Assembly: GCF_025698545.1 (NCBI RefSeq) | Contig: NC_068570.1 | Coordinates: 54,331,924-54,395,923, forward strand | Length of the DNA stretch: 64,000 nucleotides | Reading direction: 5' to 3' | Origin: Gossypium raimondii | Taxonomy: Eukaryota > Streptophyta > Magnoliopsida > Malvales > Malvaceae | Shown: positions 59,231 through 64,000 of the stretch, piece after piece | Layout: each line of letters starts with the position of its first letter | How positions within the stretch are numbered: position 1 is the first letter of the stretch | Program-made: the position numbers and the translations under genes | The notes under the pieces: generated by a model | What the model saw: the letters and a program-made list of their open reading frames with translations, nothing else | The model's database searches: none | What the model was told of the DNA's origin: nothing

Positions 59231-59774
59231 TAAGTAAATGTAATCCCTAAAATTGAACTCGCAAGCCCATGTCAGGCGATAACCGAGGCTCCGTACTTAC
59301 CTTAGTAAGTGACAGTATGGACAATTCGAGTACCTTTCTAGAACCGAAGCCACATATAGTGAACTGTACGAGCCACCCAATTAGAGCCATGCCGAACCTC
59401 TATTCGTTTGATAGTTACCAAAATAAGTGCACGGGAGAAACGCCTCTTGCCTTTTATTTCTTTTACATTTACATTTATTTGCAAATTAATTGAGTCTGTT
59501 TAATAAATTGGACCGGATAGATTGTCTGATGGTATGTGGGGTAGGTTTCTTGTAAAGCATGTTGGGGCAAAAAATAAATAAATAAATAAATGTGGGTCTG
59601 TTCCACCAAATTGCATGATTGAATAACTTAATTTGTTAAATTTTCCATAGTCTTTATTTTTCTTTTTTTCCTCTGTTTATTTCTATTGTGATATCTAACC
59701 AAGGTTATTTGTTCTTCATTTTATTTTTTCATCATGCATCATAGACATCTCATTATGAAGGTGTTGGTTAAAGA

Positions 59775-60070
59775 TTGGTTACCAAAAACGGGTTTTTGAT
59801 GGAGGAGTCAATTACACGAGTAACTGAGAAAAATGCTATAGTCCGAGATTGGTCTTTGAGGACTCAAAAAGTAAAAGGGGACAGTTTAAAGGAAGGATAC
59901 ACCTCTGATCTTCTCGAGCGTGTGACTTTGAATGCTCGTCAGAACGATCTCGAAGACTTGACTGGGATTTGGAAACAGTGGGACTCAGGCACTAGAGGCA
60001 TCTTCATTGGCAAAATATTTTCTAATGGACTCTTTTGGATTAATAAAACGCCAAAATATGGGGCTAACTT
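59775..60070 (+). pseudogene. gag N-terminal remnant of the Tat element
   Basis: The frame contains VRDWSLRTQKVKGDSLKEGY, then LNARQNDLEDLTGIWKQWD, as at the start of the Tat first ORF. After about 90 residues the similarity ends and the frame runs into unrelated sequence. Nearly the whole capsid/nucleocapsid region is deleted, and 60160-60600 has only stop-ridden sequence. Confidence 0.6.
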
Positions 60071-60617
60071 GAAATCAACACCATTTTTTGCATATTTATG
60101 CATGACTGACATTCATCATCCATTCATTCATTGCATGTACATATCACCCTAATCATTCACTAAGGCTAAAACCGTATAATCCACAATTGCAACACTACAA
60201 GTCTGGAATCACGTCATTCTAGAGCTATGGATGCTAAACTCAACGAGAGTGATACAATTGAGGATGTTTCAATGATACGCTCTTATCCCCCAAGACATAT
60301 TTTGAACAATTAGATTGCTATGGACCTCATTGTAGTTTCTAAGTCCTCTCTAGAGTAATGCCCAATGTTAATTCTCCATTATTTTGTATGTCCCTAAGTA
60401 ATGGGATTCCTTTCGTAAGAGCTTATGTTTGCTATTTATCTTTTCAATGGACATTAATGAAGATGCATTTTGTTATCATCTTTTCATTTTTATCAGTTTC
60501 ATAATTACCCCCATCGCTTCATATCCTTTCTCTCCATGTATCTCATTCCATAACATTGTGTGTGTTGATTCCAATACTTTGATACTCCCCTATAGTAGTC
60601 TTTTCTATCCGCCTTTC

Positions 60618-63600
60618 AAGTGCTTAGATATCCATGGCATGAACTATCCCGTTACAAGTCCTGAAATCGATTTCGAGAAGGCTGTTTGTTTAGGAGAATT
60701 TGAAGCCGAGGAAGATGCTGCAAATTGTGACCGGCCTCCTGACTTACTAAGAATGGTTGAACAAGAAGAGAAATAGATTTTACTCCATTAAGAATCTGTT
60801 GAGACAGTGAATTTGGGGAGTGAAGAAAAGAAACAAGAAGTGAAGATTGTGGCTTCCATTTCAGAGAACACCAAACAGAATTTGATCGTCTTACTCCGTG
60901 AGTACAAAGATGTATTTGCCTGGTCTTATCAGGATATGCCAGGGTTGAACACAGATATTGTGGTCCATAAGCTCCCACTGAAACTAGAATGCAAGCCCGT
61001 TCAGCAGAAATTAAGAAGGATGAGACCCGAAATGCTGTTAAAGATAAAAGAAGAAGTCAAGAAACAATTTGACGCTGCCTTCCTACAAGTCTCCAAATAT
61101 CCAGAATGGGTAGCTAATATAGTCCCGGTACTGAAAAAAGACAGCAATATAAAGATGGCCCCAAAAGATATGGAGAAAACCACATTCGTGACAATGTGAG
61201 GAACATTCTGTTACAAAGTGATGCCATTCGGATTGAAGAATGCTGGGGCAACATATCAGGGAGCCATGGTGATGTTGTTCCATAACATGATGCACAAAGA
61301 AATAGAATTTTATGTCGATGATATGATTGCCAAGTCCCGGGGAGAAGAAGAGCATGTTGGGAACCTCAGGAAGCTGTTCGAAAGATTAAGAAAGTTCTAG
61401 TTAAAGCTTAACCCAGCCAAGTGTACATTTGGGGCTACCTCGGGAAAATTGCCAGGTTTCATTATCAGCAAGAAAGGTATTGAGGTTGATCCAGACAAGA
61501 TAAAGGCCATACAAGAACTGCCGCCTCCGCGTGCATAAAAAGAAGTCAGAGGATTTTTATGAAGGAGAGTGGAATGAGGAATGCCAAGTGGCTTTTGACA
61601 AGATAAAACGGTATTTATCTAATCCTCCTGTGCTAGTACCGCCGACCCTTGGAAAACCCTTAATATTGTACCTGACCGTGTTTGAGAACTCAATGGGTTG
61701 CGTACTGGGGCAACATGATGAGTCAGGGAGAAGAGAAAAGCCAATTTACTACCTCAGCAAGAAGTTCACAAAATATGAGGCAAAGTACCTTTCAATTGAG
61801 AACTTTTGTTGTACATTGATTTGGACGGTTCGAAGGCTCAAGCAATACATGCTGTATCACACGACATGGTTAATTTCAAAATTGGACTCAATAAAGTACA
61901 TGATGGAGTCACCTGCACTCTCAGGGAGAATGGCACGATGGCAGATCCTATTAACTGAGTATGACATTGTATATGTGAGCCAAAAGTCGATAAAGGGAAG
62001 CGCAATAGCTGACTTCTTGGTAAGTCAAACAACGGAGGAATACGAGCCTTTGAGATTTGATTTCCCAGATGAAGATTTGATGTGCATTTCAGAAAAAGAG
62101 GGCGAGTCATCAAAAGAGAAGTCATGCAAGATGAGCTTTGATGGTGCATCAAATGCATTGGGGCATGGGATCGGAGCAGTCTTAGTGTCAACTGAAGGGG
62201 ACCACTACCCGCTTACTGCCAGATTGAATTTCTTCTGTACCAATAATATAGCAGAGTATGAAGTTTGCATCATGGGGCTTCGTGCAGCTATCAGGAGGAA
62301 AATTGAAATTTTAGAGGTACACGGGGACTCAGCATTAGTCATTTATCAAATTCGCGGAGACTGGGAAGTAAGGGATTCAAAATTAGTCAAATATCGCGAT
62401 CTGGTGACAGAATTGGTCAAAGAATTCAAAGAAGTGACTTTTAACTATTTTCCACAAGAGGAGAACCAATTGGCTGATGCCGTAGCCACCTTGGCTTCGA
62501 TGTTCAAAGCAAACAGAGAAACTGAGATAATGCCTATCCAAATGAGAATATATGAGACCCCCGCACACTGTTTTAGCATTGAGGAGGAGTCAGATGGATG
62601 ACCGTGGTTCCATGATATCTTGGAGTACATCAAGAATCAAAGGTACCCCGAGCGGGCAAACGAGAATGACAAAAGAACAATCAGAAGAATGGCTATTGGA
62701 TTTGTTCTTGACGGGGATATTCTCTACAAAAGAGGAAAATATCAAGTGCTCCTGAGGTGCATGGACGTTGTTGGAGCTAGAAAGATACTTGAGGAGGTTC
62801 ATGAAGGAATTTGTGGAACGCATGCTAGTGGTTTCACCATGGCCAGGCAGATTGTGAGACTTGGTTATTACTGGCTGACGATGGAAACGGATTGCATTTG
62901 CTATGCATGAAAGTGCCACAAATGTCAAATTTATGGCGATAAAATTCACGCAGATCCGTCGCCCCTTCATGTCATGACTTCTCCGTGGCCTTTTTCTATG
63001 TGGGGCATGGATGTTATAGGGTCAATCTCCCCGAAGGCTTCTAATGGGCATCGATTCATCTTTTTGGTTATAGACTACTTCACAAAATGGGTAGAAGCCA
63101 CTTCGTTTGCTAACGTGACAAAGGCTGCAGTCTGTAGGTTCTTAAAAAAGGAGATTATATGTCGATATGATCTGCCTGAAAGAATCATTTCAGATAATGC
63201 TTTAAATTTGAACAACAAGATGATGAAATAAGTATGTGAGCAATTTTAGATAAAGCATCATAATTCTTCGCCCTATCGCCCGAAGATGAACGGAGCAGTA
63301 GAAGCAGCTAATAAGAACATTAAGAGGATTCTCGGGAAGATGACTGAGACATATAAAGACTGGCACGAGAAGCTACCATTCGCTTTGTACGCATATCGCA
63401 CCTTTGTATGAACGTCTACAGGGGCAACTCATTTTTCTCTGGTCTACGGGATGGAGGCCGTTCTGCCTATCGAAGTAGAGATCCCATCCCTACGTGTCTT
63501 GATGGAGACAAAGTTAGAAGAATCAGAGTGGCTTCAAGCTCGATATGATCAGCTAAACCTTATTGAAGGGAAACGCTTGAAGGTAATTTGCCTTGGACAG

Positions 63601-63852
63601 ATGTACCAGAAAAGAATGATCACGGCCCATGATAAAAAGGTGCGGCCAAGAGAATTTTGCGAAGGGGAGCTGGTACTAAGAAAGATTCTCCTGATACAGA
63701 AGGACTTTCGAGGAAAATGGTTACCAAATTGGGAAGGGCCATACGTTGTAAAAAAGGCATTCTCAGGAGGAGCTCTGATTCTCACTGAGATGGATGAGAA
63801 AGAATTACCTAATCCAGTGAACTCAGATGATGTGAAGAAATATTATGCCTAA
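60618..63852 (+). pseudogene. Disrupted pol of the Tat element (RT, two RNase H domains, integrase)
   Basis: 60618-61193 holds the protease-RT linker and the RT fingers (VFAWSYQDMPG, PVQQKLRRMRPEM). The RT core is then shortened: the first catalytic-Asp block is missing. A stop follows at 61197, then MPFGLKNAGATYQ and the YVDD box (61311-61322), with a further stop at 61398. The connection region is cut and shifted near 61537. 61531-62601 is one open frame with the RT-linked RNase H (LYLTVFENSMGCVLGQ) and the archaeal-type RNase H: Asp in SFDGASN, Glu in AEYEVCIM, Asp in HGDSALV, Asp in QLADAVATLAS. The integrase has HHCC (stop at 62908) and a D-D-35-E triad (63010, 63193, 63301), with stops at 63229, 63247 and after YRTFV. 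The end is NSDDVKKYYA, TAA at 63850. Confidence 0.85.
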
Positions 63853-63866
63853 CAAAAAACAAAACA

Positions 63867-63897
<31 letters not shown>

Positions 63898-64000
63898 CAA
63901 GAAAAAAACAAAAAAAAGAAGAAAAACATTAAGATGAAAACCCGAAAAGGGCGTCTTAATAAACAGAAAAGATTAGGATGAAAACCTGAAAGGGCATCCT
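63853..64000 (+). repeat. A-rich stretch and start of post-pol tandem repeats
   Basis: A CAAAAAA-rich stretch (63853-63930) leads to GATGAAAACCCGAAAAGGGC at 63933 and GGATGAAAACCTGAAAGGGC at 63976, the beginning of the tandem repeats that lie between pol and the 3' LTR in Tat elements. The window ends inside them. Confidence 0.6.

Larger units (their letters stand above)
56378..64000 (+). mobile_element. Tat-lineage Ty3/gypsy retrotransposon, degenerate, 3' end outside window
   Basis: Order: 5' LTR (56378 to about 58777), primer binding site, long leader with repeats, gag start, protease/RT, RNase H, archaeal-type RNase H, integrase, then A-rich repeats. The double RNase H, tRNA-Arg primer site and post-pol repeats identify the Tat/Ogre branch. 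Stops, frameshifts and at least three internal deletions (gag, RT core, connection region) make it non-autonomous. The 3' LTR lies beyond 64000, so the insertion cannot be dated from LTR divergence here. Confidence 0.85.

Overview
The window reads as nuclear DNA of a dicot plant. Genes are intron-rich with GT-AG junctions, intergenic DNA is very AT-rich, and much of the right half is transposable elements nested in one another. The style of the LTRs (TGTAACAGCCC-type termini, cacacgg-rich stretches, Tat-type Ty3/gypsy pol) and of the MAIN-like relics suggests cotton (Gossypium, Malvaceae). That is an inference from memory and was not checked by a search.

Left part (1-29.7 kb), gene-rich: a 643-aa conserved plant protein of unknown function (+); a decayed COI1-type F-box/LRR jasmonate-receptor copy with a solo LTR in its first intron; tRNA-Arg(CCU); a two-LIM-domain WLIM1-type actin-bundling protein (+); an ARM-repeat TTI2-like protein (+); a UUAT1-like nucleotide-sugar transporter (-); ribosomal protein eL33/RPL35A (-) with telo-box and site II motifs; and a proline transporter of the ProT type (-). 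Reading frames of all intact genes were rebuilt exon by exon and close in phase.

Middle part (29.7-40.9 kb), mostly repeats with one gene: a solo Tat-type LTR, foldback elements and a SINE surround a three-exon gene (-) whose last exon lies 1.8 kb downstream of the second. A foldback element sits in the intron between them. A complete 774-bp foldback element with an exact 9-bp target duplication lies at 39.5-40.3 kb.

Right part (40.9-64 kb), nested transposons without an intact host gene: a Mutator-like composite with long inverted arms, a transposase tail and a plant-mobile-domain (MAIN-like) relic, broken by two solo LTRs; a further 3.1-kb solo LTR with an exact 5-bp target duplication; then a Tat-lineage Ty3/gypsy element with 5' LTR, tRNA-Arg primer site, gag remnant and a disrupted pol carrying the second (archaeal-type) RNase H. 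The last element runs off the right edge.

The points most worth a second look are local DNA rearrangements at splice sites. A 62-bp tandem duplication copies a splice donor in the proline transporter. A roughly 95-bp minisatellite in the TTI2-like gene appears to have grown from its own exon 4/intron 4 boundary. The 299-aa gene now depends on splicing across a foldback element.
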